Shown one piece after another: positions 16,431 to 25,092 of a stretch of DNA of 64,000 nt. The DNA comes from Anaerotignum propionicum DSM 1682 (lineage in GTDB: Bacteria > Bacillota > Clostridia > Lachnospirales > Anaerotignaceae): positions 806,001-870,000 of the forward strand of contig NZ_CP014223.1 of NCBI RefSeq assembly GCF_001561955.1, given 5' to 3'. A model generated the notes under the pieces. The model did no database searches. It saw only the letters and a program-made list of their open reading frames with translations, and was not told the origin of the DNA. Made by a program: the position numbers and the translations under genes. Each line of letters starts with the position of its first letter. The first letter of the stretch is position 1.

Positions 16431-18082
16431 CAAAACGCATTTTTCGAGCTATATTTGGAGTAGCTATGGTTATGATGTTGTCTGTTGTTGTGCTGGTATT
16501 GGGCATGATGTATTCTTATTTTTCAGTACAGCAGCAGGAAGATTTGCGCAATCAGGCAGTATACATTGGTGCAGGAGTTCAAAAGGGTGGATTGGCATAT
16601 CTTGAGCAGATGCAAAATCCTACTGATCGAATCACATGGATTGATGGGAATGGCGTTGTTCTGTTTGACTCTAAGGCAAACCCAAACGATATGGAAAATC
16701 ATAAGGAACGCTACGAAGTATCCTCTGCACTTACAAATGGAGAGGGATTCAGTCAACGATATTCAAGAACCCTTTCTGAGAAAACGGTATATTTTGCTCT
16801 GCGTTTGCAGGATGGAACCGTTATTCGCATCTCTACTTTAACAACTACACCTCTTGCCTTATTTTTCACCATGACACAGCCATTACTTCTCATTTTAGTT
16901 GCTGCAATTGTACTTTCTGTATTATTGGCTTTCCAAACTGCAAAAAAAATTACGAAACCAATCAATGATGTTGATTTGGAGCAGCCTGAGCTGGCAGTTG
17001 TTTATGATGAATTGACGCCGCTACTGAGGCGAATTGCTGTACAAAATAAGCAAATTCATCGGCAGATGCGGGAGTTAAAGTGCCAAAAACAGGAGTTTGA
17101 TACAATAACCTCAAATATGCAGGAAGGACTTTTGGTTTTGGATGCCCAAGGAGATGTATTATCCTATAATATGGGTGCACTCCACCTTATGGGGATAAAT
17201 GCGCCCAGAGGACATATAAGTGTGTTTCAGCTAAACCGCAGTGAAGGTTTTCGTCGTTCTGTTGAATCAGCACTATCAGGCAATCACTGGGAAGAGAAAA
17301 TCCAGATAGGCGGCAGGTGCTGTCAACTGTTTGCCAATCCAGTGGTACAGGAAGATGACCTTGCAGGAGCAATTTTACTTTTTTTTGATGTGACTGAGCG
17401 GGAAGAGGGGGAAAAAATTCGCAGAGAATTTACAGCAAATGTTTCTCATGAGTTAAAAACACCGCTGACCTCAATATCTGGTTTTGCAGAAATTATGAAA
17501 AACGGGATGGTACAAGGGGAAGATGTGCCTAGATTTGCGGAAAAAATTTACGATGAGGCCCAAAGGTTGATTCAGTTAGTTCAAGACATTATAAAGCTTT
17601 CTAAATTGGACGAGAAACAAAATGGAATGGAAAAGGAGACTGTGGATTTAGCGGATTTAATACAACAGGTTGTAAAGCGATTGGAGCCAGTTGCTGAGAA
17701 TAAAGGCGTAATATTCTCTGTATCCACTGTACCTGTCATTTTTAACGGAGTGAAACAGGTATTGCAGGAAATGATTTATAATCTTTGCGATAATGCAATT
17801 CAATATAACTATGAAAATGGAAAGGTTTCTATTTCTCTGGAAGATAATGAGAAAGAAGTTGCGATTACTGTTGCCGATACGGGTATGGGGATTGCTACGG
17901 TTAATCAATCTCGAGTGTTTGAGCGTTTCTATCGGGTGAATGAAAGCCGTTCCAAGGAAACTGAAGGAACAGGATTAGGACTTTCTATTGTGAAACATGG
18001 TGCAATTTTGCATAATGGAAAAATCAATCTAAAAAGTGAGCTAAAAAAGGGCACGACAATTACACTTGTTTTACCCAAATGA
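16427..18082 (+). CDS. phoR: PhoR-type membrane sensor histidine kinase
   Basis: 551 residues starting at a GTG that overlaps phoP (GTGA). Two membrane helices (about residues 10-34 and 148-170) flank an extracytoplasmic domain of about 110 residues. A linker and PAS domain (about 220-325) follow. HisKA carries His341 in the H-box FTANVSHELKTPLTS, and HATPase_c shows the N-box NLCDNAIQYN and G-boxes DTGMGI and GTGLGLSIV. It would autophosphorylate when phosphate is scarce and pass the phosphate to PhoP, with PhoU/PstB damping it when phosphate is plentiful. Confidence 0.92.
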   Translation: MTKRIFRAIFGVAMVMMLSVVVLVLGMMYSYFSVQQQEDLRNQAVYIGAGVQKGGLAYLEQMQNPTDRITWIDGNGVVLFDSKANPNDMENHKERYEVSSALTNGEGFSQRYSRTLSEKTVYFALRLQDGTVIRISTLTTTPLALFFTMTQPLLLILVAAIVLSVLLAFQTAKKITKPINDVDLEQPELAVVYDELTPLLRRIAVQNKQIHRQMRELKCQKQEFDTITSNMQEGLLVLDAQGDVLSYNMGALHLMGINAPRGHISVFQLNRSEGFRRSVESALSGNHWEEKIQIGGRCCQLFANPVVQEDDLAGAILLFFDVTEREEGEKIRREFTANVSHELKTPLTSISGFAEIMKNGMVQGEDVPRFAEKIYDEAQRLIQLVQDIIKLSKLDEKQNGMEKETVDLADLIQQVVKRLEPVAENKGVIFSVSTVPVIFNGVKQVLQEMIYNLCDNAIQYNYENGKVSISLEDNEKEVAITVADTGMGIATVNQSRVFERFYRVNESRSKETEGTGLGLSIVKHGAILHNGKINLKSELKKGTTITLVLPK

Positions 18083-18103
18083 AGCATTTTCTTTGAAAAA
18101 GGG

Positions 18104-18148
18104 GAGTATCCTTAAGTTAATATTAACTTTTAGGGTGCTCTTATTTTT
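18104..18148 (+). terminator. Intrinsic terminator of the pst-pho operon
   Basis: A long hairpin pairs the GAGTATCCTTAAGTTAA arm with the TTAACTTTTAGGGTGCTC arm (18104-18140, including GU pairs and small mismatches) and is followed by TTATTTTT. Confidence 0.75.
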
Positions 18149-18325
18149 CATTTTTGTTTTTATTGCAATGCAAAAAGTAGTTACTCAATAAAAAAGTAAA
18201 ATAACACTTGACTTTTTTGTTGAAAAGTAGTTTTATTGAAGATGCGTTTTCATGAAATAGCAGAAAGCATTAAAAACAGACTAAAATTTTGTTCATTATT
18301 ATCGAGTATTTGAGTGACAATTAGC

Positions 18326-18354
18326 TTGCATGCGAAATAAATATGTGTTAGAAT
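18326..18354 (+). promoter_or_regulatory. Promoter for the leader/hydrogenase region
   Basis: TTGCAT (18326-18331), 17 bases, TAGAAT (18349-18354). The predicted start of transcription, about 18361, leaves a 255-base leader before the hydrogenase gene. Confidence 0.55.
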
Positions 18355-18615
18355 TACCCCATAAGTAGGGGTTTAGTAAAAAAGACAAAATATACGCTAT
18401 TTTCATTTTTTAAAAAAAAGTAACGTGGTATACTGTATTCAAAATACTTCGTTGCTTTTTTGTCGGGGTGAAATAGATATGAAAAAACGTTGCTTTTTTG
18501 TTAAACAAAGGGATGAAAACCCTTAAGTCGTTTGTCATATTTTTTGAAAATGATTTTTGCGAATATAAAAAGAAGAGTATTTTGCTAATTGAAATTATGA
18601 AAAGGGGAGTAAATA
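18355..18615 (+). promoter_or_regulatory. Structured leader with attenuator-like hairpin and duplicated element upstream of the hydrogenase gene
   Basis: ACCCC/GGGGT forms a small hairpin at about 18356-18372. AACGTGGTAT pairs partly with ATACTTCGTT (about 18422-18453) and is followed by GCTTTTTTG, which looks like a weak intrinsic terminator. CGTTGCTTTTTTGT occurs twice, at 18450-18463 and 18488-18501. A 15-codon reading frame MKKRCFFVKQRDENP begins at 18480 after GGGGTG. The region could be an attenuated leader or a small RNA of about 100 nt; it matches no riboswitch class I know. Confidence 0.35.
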
Positions 18616-20097
18616 ATGAAGGGTTTTGAAAGCAATGTTCAATATATCAAATACTTAGTAAACAAAGAAGTAGCGCAACGCTTTTTTCATGGTACGCTGG
18701 ATAAATCAATCAATTCATACAGAGAAATTGCAGAGGCCATAATTCCCGGTCCCAAGGCAATGTTTCGCTGTTGCATTTATAAAGAAAGACATATTATAGA
18801 AGAACGTGTGCGATTGGTTTTGGAGCCTTCTAAGGATAATCGGGTTATTAACGTATTGAGCTCAGCTTGTGACGAATGTCCTATTGACCGCTTTGTTGTA
18901 ACAGAAGCATGTCGAGGCTGTTTGGGGCATAAATGTCAAGAGGTCTGTCCAAGGAATGCCATCACCATCGTAAATCATCGTTCTTATATTAATCAAGCTC
19001 TTTGCATTGAATGTGGACGCTGTAAGCAGGCTTGCCCCTTTAATGCCATCAGTGAGGTTAAAAGGCCTTGCATTCGTTCCTGTGCAGTGGGGGCAGTGCA
19101 AATCAATGAAGAGAAAAAAGCGTTTATTGACCACGAGAAATGTATTTCCTGCGGTGCCTGTGTGTATCAGTGTCCCTTTGGAGCAATTGTGGATAAACCC
19201 TTTGTTTTAAATGTTTTGGATTTAATTCAACACTCTTGGAACAATACAAACTATCATGTGTATGCAATTGTGGCACCTGCCATTGCCAGTCAGTTTCCTG
19301 CGGTGAAGCTGGGCCAGGTTTTTGCAGCCATAAAGGAATTAGGTTTTTACGATGTCATCGAAGCAGCAATCGGCGGTGACATGGTAGCTGTTGCAGAAGC
19401 CAAGGAGTTTGAAGAAACCATTGATGAAAAGGGATGGAAAACAACCTCTTGCTGCCCTGCCTTTGTGGATTATGTTCGTAGAAATTATCCGCAATTTATG
19501 GATCACGTTTCCACAACAGTATCTCCTATGATTGCCCTTGCTAGAGCAATCCGGGAAAAGGATAATAAAGCGAAGGTTGTGTTTATTGGTCCTTGTATTG
19601 CGAAAAAGGTTGAAATTAAACAAGAGGACTTGGTGGGTGCTGTTGATTATGTTATTACCTTTGAAGAGTTAATGGCAACCTTTGATGCAAAAGGCTTTGA
19701 TTTGAAAGAGTTCGAAGAAAGAAATGCCGGTGAACCATCATACTTTGGACGTATTTTCGGGAGAACGGGAGGCGTTGCCGAAAGCGTTGTAAAGGTTGCA
19801 GCGATGGAAGGGATTGAAAAAGAAATCAAACCAATTCATTGTAACGGTATTGATGAATGTATTAAAAATATGAAGCTGGCTTCCTTCGGTAAGCTGAATG
19901 CCAATCTATTGGAGGGTATGGCGTGTAAGAATGGCTGTACCGGGGGTTCTGCATCCTTAACCCACGATCAAAAGGGTATTGAGCTTTTGAATCGCTATGG
20001 CAAGGAAGCAACCACAGAAAGTCCTTTCGAGGGTATGAACGGTTATGATTTGAGTGTAGTTAATATGGAAAGAGAATTTCATTTGAAAGAGAAATAA
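18616..20097 (+). CDS. [FeFe]-hydrogenase-like iron-sulfur protein (group B type)
   Basis: 493 residues. A Cys-rich N-terminal part (about residues 85-195) holds several [4Fe-4S] motifs, including CIECGRCKQACPFNAI and CISCGACVYQCPFGAI. The H-cluster domain has variant signatures: L1 TSCCPAFV, L2 GPCIAKKVE, L3 EGMACKNGCTGG. The hallmark Cys residues of the H-cluster are kept, but the TSCCPGW and MPC forms of group A are not. Such monomeric group B enzymes are common in clostridia; activity and direction are poorly known, and sensing or electron disposal is possible. It is likely cytoplasmic and ferredoxin-linked. Maturation genes (hydEFG) are not in view. The gene after it, 24 bases on, encodes an ECF-type S component. 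Confidence 0.85.
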   Translation: MKGFESNVQYIKYLVNKEVAQRFFHGTLDKSINSYREIAEAIIPGPKAMFRCCIYKERHIIEERVRLVLEPSKDNRVINVLSSACDECPIDRFVVTEACRGCLGHKCQEVCPRNAITIVNHRSYINQALCIECGRCKQACPFNAISEVKRPCIRSCAVGAVQINEEKKAFIDHEKCISCGACVYQCPFGAIVDKPFVLNVLDLIQHSWNNTNYHVYAIVAPAIASQFPAVKLGQVFAAIKELGFYDVIEAAIGGDMVAVAEAKEFEETIDEKGWKTTSCCPAFVDYVRRNYPQFMDHVSTTVSPMIALARAIREKDNKAKVVFIGPCIAKKVEIKQEDLVGAVDYVITFEELMATFDAKGFDLKEFEERNAGEPSYFGRIFGRTGGVAESVVKVAAMEGIEKEIKPIHCNGIDECIKNMKLASFGKLNANLLEGMACKNGCTGGSASLTHDQKGIELLNRYGKEATTESPFEGMNGYDLSVVNMEREFHLKEK

Positions 20098-20121
20098 GAG
20101 GGACACTCACAGGGAGGTAAA

Positions 20122-20637
20122 ATGAAAACAAAACAATTGGTTCTAACCGCAGTATTATTGGCAATGTGCATTGTTTTCCAAAGTATGAAAGGAATTTCTG
20201 TTTATCTGACTGGCTCTGCGGTGAATACAATATTGGTTATGGCAACTTTGGCAGTTGGAACTTCAAGCGGCATTTTTATTGCGGTAATGAGTCCCATAAT
20301 TGCTTATTTCATGGGTTTTACACCCATTATGCAATTGGTTCCCCTCATGATATTTGTAGTTATGATTGGTAATTTAACTTTGGTTTTACTGGCTGGAAGA
20401 GGAAGAAAAGAGAAGCTTCCTGCTTGGCTTGCCCTTGGCGCTATTTTAAAGGCTGCTGTATTGTGGCTTTTGGTTTGGTATGCAGTGCTTCCCTTCTTTG
20501 GTGGGGCTATACCTGAGAAGATGGTGGGAGTTGTGAAGACAACGTTCTCAATGACTCAGTTTATAACAGCGGCTATTGGATGTGCCATTGCCTTTGTGAT
20601 CCATACCAGAGTAAAGCATTTATATGTGACAGAATAG
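20122..20637 (+). CDS. ECF-type transporter substrate-binding (S) component, substrate unknown
   Basis: A 171-residue membrane protein with five to six helices and an N-terminal start (MKTKQLVLTAVLLAMCIVFQ) typical of S components of energy-coupling-factor importers. The motif SAVNTILVMATLAVGTSSGI, a loop with MSPIIAYFMGFTP and a basic C-terminus fit this class. S components bind vitamins, metals or precursors in the membrane and use a shared EcfAA'T motor, absent here. It is probably co-transcribed with the hydrogenase homologue; no riboswitch is visible to name the substrate. Confidence 0.7.
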   Translation: MKTKQLVLTAVLLAMCIVFQSMKGISVYLTGSAVNTILVMATLAVGTSSGIFIAVMSPIIAYFMGFTPIMQLVPLMIFVVMIGNLTLVLLAGRGRKEKLPAWLALGAILKAAVLWLLVWYAVLPFFGGAIPEKMVGVVKTTFSMTQFITAAIGCAIAFVIHTRVKHLYVTE

Positions 20638-20652
20638 AATCATTTAATATTT

Positions 20653-20759
20653 AAAGAGGTGTGTATGTGAAATACGCACCTCTTTAAAAAAGCATGGCGT
20701 TTAACATATATATAATATTATTGATAGCGGAGGGTACATAAAGTTGTACCCTCTTTTTT
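20653..20759 (+). terminator. Two hairpins; the second is a strong intrinsic terminator
   Basis: AAAGAGGTGTGTAT pairs with ATACGCACCTCTTT (20653-20666 with 20672-20685) but has no T run after it on the plus strand. GAGGGTAC pairs with GTACCCTC (20730-20737 with 20746-20753) and is followed by TTTTTT, a canonical terminator. Two hairpins in tandem after one operon may make termination robust, or the first may protect the 3' end. Confidence 0.8.
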
Positions 20760-21078
20760 GATTTCAGCAAGGCATATTTACACATAATTCCCATCAAGCT
20801 TGCGAACGTGAAGATTAATGGATGTGGTACAGCAAGGAATTCCAAAAACAAATATAAGAGAATTAAATTTTTGAGCATGTCCTTTCGAATAGAGATACAA
20901 ATAATTTTTATTCCATAGGATATTCTTTGTTTACAGTATTCAATGAATTAAGATGCAACATATATACATTGTGAATACGCTTATCATAAGTTTGAATTCA
21001 TAGGCCTTCTTGAGGATTTATTTGGTAAGAATGCCATACAATGACTGACGATACAATGAAATTTAGGTGGGACATTTA
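20760..21078. other. Intergenic spacer before the nad operon
   Basis: About 320 AT-rich bases with only short unsupported reading frames and no ribosome sites. No RNA gene or repeat was recognised. Confidence 0.45.
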
Positions 21079-21106
21079 TTGACAAACCTAAAAAAAGATA
21101 TATAAT
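21079..21106 (+). promoter_or_regulatory. Sigma-70 promoter of nadABC
   Basis: TTGACA (21079-21084) and TATAAT (21101-21106) with a 16-base spacer. TTGAC at the -35 and GTCAA at 21111-21115 form an inverted pair around the promoter that might be an operator; NiaR-type repression of nad genes is known in Firmicutes, but I cannot confirm its site here. Confidence 0.7.
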
Positions 21107-21125
21107 GATAGTCAATATGTATTCG

Positions 21126-21171
21126 AAAAAATGCATTCATATAAATTTGGAATTATATTTATGCTTTTTTT
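21126..21171 (+). promoter_or_regulatory. Leader hairpin with T run before nadA
   Basis: AAAAAATGCAT pairs with ATGCTTTTTTT around an AU-rich loop (21126-21171), between promoter and nadA start. It could act as an attenuator; base pairing is weak outside the GCAT core. Confidence 0.3.
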
Positions 21172-21233
21172 GCAGCGGTTTAAATGCACGTCATCAAAAA
21201 TCAGAGTTTTTAATCTTACTTGAGGTGAAAAAG

Positions 21234-22139
21234 ATGAAGTTGAACGAAGAAATTAAAAAGCTGAAGGAAAAGAATGATGTGACGATTTTGGCGCATTATT
21301 ACGTAAGCGGAGACGTACAGGATATTGCAGATTATGTGGGCGATTCTTACTATTTAAGCAAGGTTGCAACTGAGGTTTCACAAAAAACCATATTATTCTG
21401 CGGTGTCAAATTTATGGGAGAAAGCGCAAAAATTTTAAATCCGGAAAAGCGTGTTGTAATGGTGGATGAGTCAGCGGATTGTCCTATGGCGCATATGATT
21501 GATGAAGAAACAATACAGAGTATAAAAGCAAAGCATGATGATATTGCTGTTGTTTGTTATATTAATTCCAGTGCTGCGATTAAAGCTCTCTCGGATGTAT
21601 GCGTAACTTCATCCAATGCATTTAAAATTGTATCGAGTTTACCAGAGAAAAACATTTTGTTTATTCCGGATAATAATCTGGGGACATACTTATCTACAAA
21701 GATCAAAGAGAAAAATTTTATTTTTCATCAAGGTTACTGTCCTGTTCATCAAGATATACATATGGAAGATGTGATAAGGGCGAAAGAAGAGCACCCAAAG
21801 GTTAAAGTTTTAGCTCACCCAGAATGCAGAATTGAGGTACTAAACTTAGCGGATTTTATAGGAAGCACATCTGAGATTATTGATTATGCTACAAAAAGCA
21901 GTGATGAAAGTTTTATTATAGCTACGGAGGATGGGATTTTACATCAGCTTGGCAACAAAAATCCCAATAAGACTTTTTATCTTGTGAATGAAAATCAGCA
22001 GTGCTTTGGTATGAAGCTGAATACACTTTCTAAGGTTTATGGGATTTTGAATTCCATGGAAAATGAAATATTATTAGATGAAGATTTAAGGCAAAAAGCA
22101 AAAGTTCCTTTAACAAAAATGCATGAATTGGCTCAATGA
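21234..22139 (+). CDS. nadA: Quinolinate synthase
   Basis: 301 residues from the ATG at 21234, with GAGGTG seven bases upstream. NadA condenses iminoaspartate with dihydroxyacetone phosphate to quinolinate using a [4Fe-4S] cluster. The three cluster cysteines are visible in SDVCVTSSNA, AHPECRIEV and NQQCFGMKL; the N-terminal ILAHYYVSGDVQDIADYVGDS, the GVKFMGESAKIL block and GYCPVHQ are also typical. First gene of nadABC for de novo NAD synthesis. Confidence 0.97.
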   Translation: MKLNEEIKKLKEKNDVTILAHYYVSGDVQDIADYVGDSYYLSKVATEVSQKTILFCGVKFMGESAKILNPEKRVVMVDESADCPMAHMIDEETIQSIKAKHDDIAVVCYINSSAAIKALSDVCVTSSNAFKIVSSLPEKNILFIPDNNLGTYLSTKIKEKNFIFHQGYCPVHQDIHMEDVIRAKEEHPKVKVLAHPECRIEVLNLADFIGSTSEIIDYATKSSDESFIIATEDGILHQLGNKNPNKTFYLVNENQQCFGMKLNTLSKVYGILNSMENEILLDEDLRQKAKVPLTKMHELAQ

Positions 22140-22193
22140 TAAAAACGCACCATGTGACTGTTGGCAAGGGGTATTTTGAAAGAAGGTATCGTT

Positions 22194-23507
22194 GTGATAA
22201 AGGAAGCTGATGTTGTTATTGTTGGAAGCGGTGCAGCAGGATTGTATTGTGCTTTGAATATTCCGGATCATTATAAAATTATAGTGATTACAAAGAAGCA
22301 GCCGGAGGATAGCGATTCGTTTTTAGCCCAAGGAGGCATTTCTGTCCTAAGGGATAATGATGATTATGATGCATATTTTGAAGATACGTTAAAGGCCGGA
22401 AGATATAAAAACAACAAAGATTCAGTTGAGATTCTCATTCGCTCATCTCGCAGTGTCATAGAAGATTTGGTCAGGCTGGGCGTAAATTTTGACCAAGATG
22501 GCAGTGATTTTTCTTATACAAGAGAGGGGGCTCACTCCGTCAATAGAATTTTGCACCATAAGGATGTTACCGGTAAGGAAATTACTGAGAAACTACTGGA
22601 GCAGGTGAGACACAAAAGCAACATTACAATCGTTCCTTTTGTAACGATGATTGATATTTTGGAGAAGAATCATACATGTACAGGTGTGGTTTTAAAGGAC
22701 CAAGCAAATACCATTTCTACCATATCCGCCCGAGCGGTAGTTTGGGCAACAGGGGGGATTGGCGGTTTATTTGAGCACTCTACCAATATGAACCATATTA
22801 CGGGAGATGCTATCGCCATTGCGGTAAAACACAATGTGAAATTAATTGATATGAATTATGTGCAAATTCATCCCACAACCCTATTTTCCAAAGGAGAAGG
22901 CAGAAGCTTTTTGATTTCTGAGGCTGTTAGAGGCGAGGGTGCCATACTTTTGAACAAGGATGGACAACGTTTTGTGGATGAATTATTGCCTAGAGATGTT
23001 GTAAGTGCGGCAATTTATGAACAAATGAAAAAGGATGGAACGGATTACGTTTATCTATCTATGCAACATATGACTGGGGAAAAGATCAGAGAAAGATTTC
23101 CTAATATTTATGAAAAGTGTTTGGAAGAAGGGTATCATTTAGAGACGGATCTTCTTCCGGTTACTCCTGCGCAGCATTATTTTATGGGTGGCGTTCAAAT
23201 TAATGAGGATGGCAAGACCTCAATGAAGAATTTATTCGCAGTTGGGGAGACAAGCTGTAACGGTGTTCACGGTGCTAACCGCTTGGCTAGCAATTCTCTT
23301 TTGGAGGCATTGGTTTTCTCAAAAAGAGCGGCTTTTATGATTGGCGAAGGTCTTAAAAGTGGGGCATTAGAGAATGGAGCAGAAATAATCGACTATACGC
23401 AATATAAAAATACAGAAGCCTTGGAAAAGGAATATCACTTATTGGTTTGGAATGAAATAAGCAAAGGAAGTGTTGAATATGCTGGACTGTGTAAGCATGA
23501 AGGTTAA
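22194..23507 (+). CDS. nadB: L-aspartate oxidase (short form)
   Basis: 437 residues from the GTG at 22194 (AGAAGG seven bases upstream). The enzyme oxidises L-aspartate to iminoaspartate with FAD; under anaerobic conditions fumarate is the usual electron acceptor. The N-terminal dinucleotide fold VVIVGSGAAGLYCAL, the flavin loop SFLAQGGISV, HPTTLFSKGEGRSFLISEAVRGEG with the catalytic Arg, and GANRLASNSLLEALVFSKRAA are present. The protein is about 80-100 residues shorter than E. coli NadB because the C-terminal helical domain is mostly missing. Its last 29 bases overlap nadC, so no longer form is hidden in another frame. Short NadBs occur in other clostridia. Confidence 0.93.
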   Translation: MIKEADVVIVGSGAAGLYCALNIPDHYKIIVITKKQPEDSDSFLAQGGISVLRDNDDYDAYFEDTLKAGRYKNNKDSVEILIRSSRSVIEDLVRLGVNFDQDGSDFSYTREGAHSVNRILHHKDVTGKEITEKLLEQVRHKSNITIVPFVTMIDILEKNHTCTGVVLKDQANTISTISARAVVWATGGIGGLFEHSTNMNHITGDAIAIAVKHNVKLIDMNYVQIHPTTLFSKGEGRSFLISEAVRGEGAILLNKDGQRFVDELLPRDVVSAAIYEQMKKDGTDYVYLSMQHMTGEKIRERFPNIYEKCLEEGYHLETDLLPVTPAQHYFMGGVQINEDGKTSMKNLFAVGETSCNGVHGANRLASNSLLEALVFSKRAAFMIGEGLKSGALENGAEIIDYTQYKNTEALEKEYHLLVWNEISKGSVEYAGLCKHEG

Positions 23508-24336
23508 TGTAGAATATTATATTAAGGCTGCGTTGAAAGAGGATATCACCAGTGAAGATATCACAACAAATGCAATTGTAGACCCAAAAACACAAGGCTG
23601 TGCCCAACTGATATGTAAACAGGCGGGCGTTATTGCCGGGCTTGAGGTTTTTCGTTTGGTTTTTGAACTTCTTGACCCTTCAGCGCGCTTTGAAACGGAG
23701 TTTAAGGATGGGGATTTGGTAGAAAACGGAACCTTAGTAGGAACTGTTTATGGCAGTGTCAGAACATTATTAACCTGTGAGCGAACTGCTTTGAATTTTT
23801 TGCAGAGAATGAGTGGTATTGCAACCTATACAAGGGAATGTGTTGAGGTTATGAAGACTTATAAAACAAAATTATTGGATACGAGAAAGACAACGCCTAA
23901 TATGCGTATTTTTGAGAAATATGCGGTAAAAGTTGGGGGCGGAAGCAATCACAGATACAACTTATCAGATGGGATTTTGATTAAAGATAACCACATTGCA
24001 GCAGCAGGAGGCATTGCTGAGGCAGTCAGGCTGACCAAGGAATATGCACCATTTGTGCGCAAAATTGAGGTTGAGGCAGAAAGCTTTGAAATGGTGAAAG
24101 AAGCGCTAGGAGCTGGCGCAGATATTATTATGCTGGATAATATGGATAACGACACATTGAGAAAATCTGTTGAGCGCATTGGTGGCAAAGCAAAAACCGA
24201 ATGTTCGGGAAATGTGACCAAGGAGCGACTGAAAGAGCTTTGTGAAATTGGGGTGGATTATATTTCTTGTGGTGCGCTCACCCACTCTGCACCTATTTTA
24301 GATTTTTCTCTTAAAAATTTGAAAAACTTAGATTGA
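23479..24336 (+). CDS. nadC: Nicotinate-nucleotide pyrophosphorylase (carboxylating)
   Basis: 285 residues from the ATG at 23479, with AAGGAAG eight bases upstream; a GTG nine bases earlier is too close to the ribosome site. NadC converts quinolinate and PRPP into nicotinate mononucleotide, completing the pathway begun by nadA and nadB. Key blocks are ERTALNFLQRMSGIAT, DTRKTTPNMR with quinolinate-binding Arg/Lys, VGGGSNHRYNLSDGILIKDNH, VEAESFEM and MLDNM. The start lies inside nadB. Confidence 0.96.
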   Translation: MLDCVSMKVNVEYYIKAALKEDITSEDITTNAIVDPKTQGCAQLICKQAGVIAGLEVFRLVFELLDPSARFETEFKDGDLVENGTLVGTVYGSVRTLLTCERTALNFLQRMSGIATYTRECVEVMKTYKTKLLDTRKTTPNMRIFEKYAVKVGGGSNHRYNLSDGILIKDNHIAAAGGIAEAVRLTKEYAPFVRKIEVEAESFEMVKEALGAGADIIMLDNMDNDTLRKSVERIGGKAKTECSGNVTKERLKELCEIGVDYISCGALTHSAPILDFSLKNLKNLD

Positions 24337-24381
24337 TGAGAATAAAAAATCTTCATGAATTGGGGTTAGGGTATTAAAAAG

Positions 24382-24428
24382 ACCTTATTGCATTGCAAAA
24401 ATTTGCCTTGTAATAAGGTTTTTGTTTT
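24382..24428 (+). terminator. Intrinsic terminator of nadABC
   Basis: ACCTTATT pairs with AATAAGGT (24382-24389 with 24412-24419), with extra partial pairing inside and a T-rich tail to 24430. Confidence 0.8.
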
Positions 24429-24532
24429 TAGGTTTATTTATATCACTATAGTTATTGAAAGCTATTTTCATAACTGAAAGACCATATTGGTGGAGGAAAA
24501 AATATTTGTATGACTTTCTGAGCAGGCTCTAC

Positions 24533-24793
24533 TTATATTTTTCGTAATAACCATTTTTGGTTATCGCAATTACAGGTTAGTTCATATATTTTTTCTATGC
24601 CATTTATGATGCTACTACAGAGAAAACAGAGGGTTTGACTGCCGCCAAATCTATTTTTTTCTGTTTGTAGGATACGATCCACCTTTACTGTGGTGGTTTC
24701 GCCGTTATCCTCCATGCGAAATCGCACGGGAGTAACGGTTCCGTCTTTTGCTGTCCAGGAAATCATATCAATATTTTTATTCAAAAGCTTCAT
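24533..24793 (-). CDS. Small conserved-looking hypothetical protein (86 aa)
   Basis: The ATG at 24793 has a full AAGGAGG ribosome site eight bases upstream, which separates this gene from chance frames. The product is 86 residues, mixed alpha/beta in character, with the segment MISWTAKDGTVTPVRFRMED near the N-terminus and two nearby Cys (CFLCSS) plus a CNCD motif near the C-terminus. There is no signal peptide or membrane helix. I recall similar 80-90-residue proteins in related clostridia, but no function. It is transcribed alone, convergent with nadC and divergent from glnN. Confidence 0.65.
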   Translation of the reverse strand: MKLLNKNIDMISWTAKDGTVTPVRFRMEDNGETTTVKVDRILQTEKNRFGGSQTLCFLCSSIINGIEKIYELTCNCDNQKWLLRKI

Positions 24794-25010
24794 GCAGAGA
24801 ACCTCCTTGATAGAACTTAATATGACTATAACAGAACTTACGTTCTTTATCAATGGTAAATTTATACCAATATGCGAATAAATGTTTTTTGGTTACAATA
24901 AGAGAAAATTGTATAAATAGGAATGGATTTGCATAAAAAATACTAATATGATATACAAAAAAAATTGCAAATGGGGGCGGGAATTCTCCAAAGTGCAAGG
25001 CGCAAAATCG

Positions 25011-25039
25011 TTGCAAAACCTTTCTTGTGTCTGTATAAT
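25011..25039 (+). promoter_or_regulatory. Sigma-70 promoter of glnN
   Basis: TTGCAA (25011-25016), 17 bases, TATAAT (25034-25039). The start of transcription would be near 25046, giving a short leader of about 45 bases. Confidence 0.8.
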
Positions 25040-25092
25040 AAAGCGTATGGTATAACGGAGAAGAAGAAAAGTTACCCAGAAAGGACAAGTGT

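Noticed and set aside
18495-18506. TTTGTTAAACAAA as a Rex-type redox operator before the hydrogenase
   Set aside because: It is a short palindrome without the TTGTGA-N6-TCACAA-like spacing of Rex sites, and it lies well downstream of the predicted promoter.
20684-20878. 64-codon minus-strand frame after the S-component gene
   Set aside because: It overlaps the terminator hairpin, has no ribosome site, and resembles no family.
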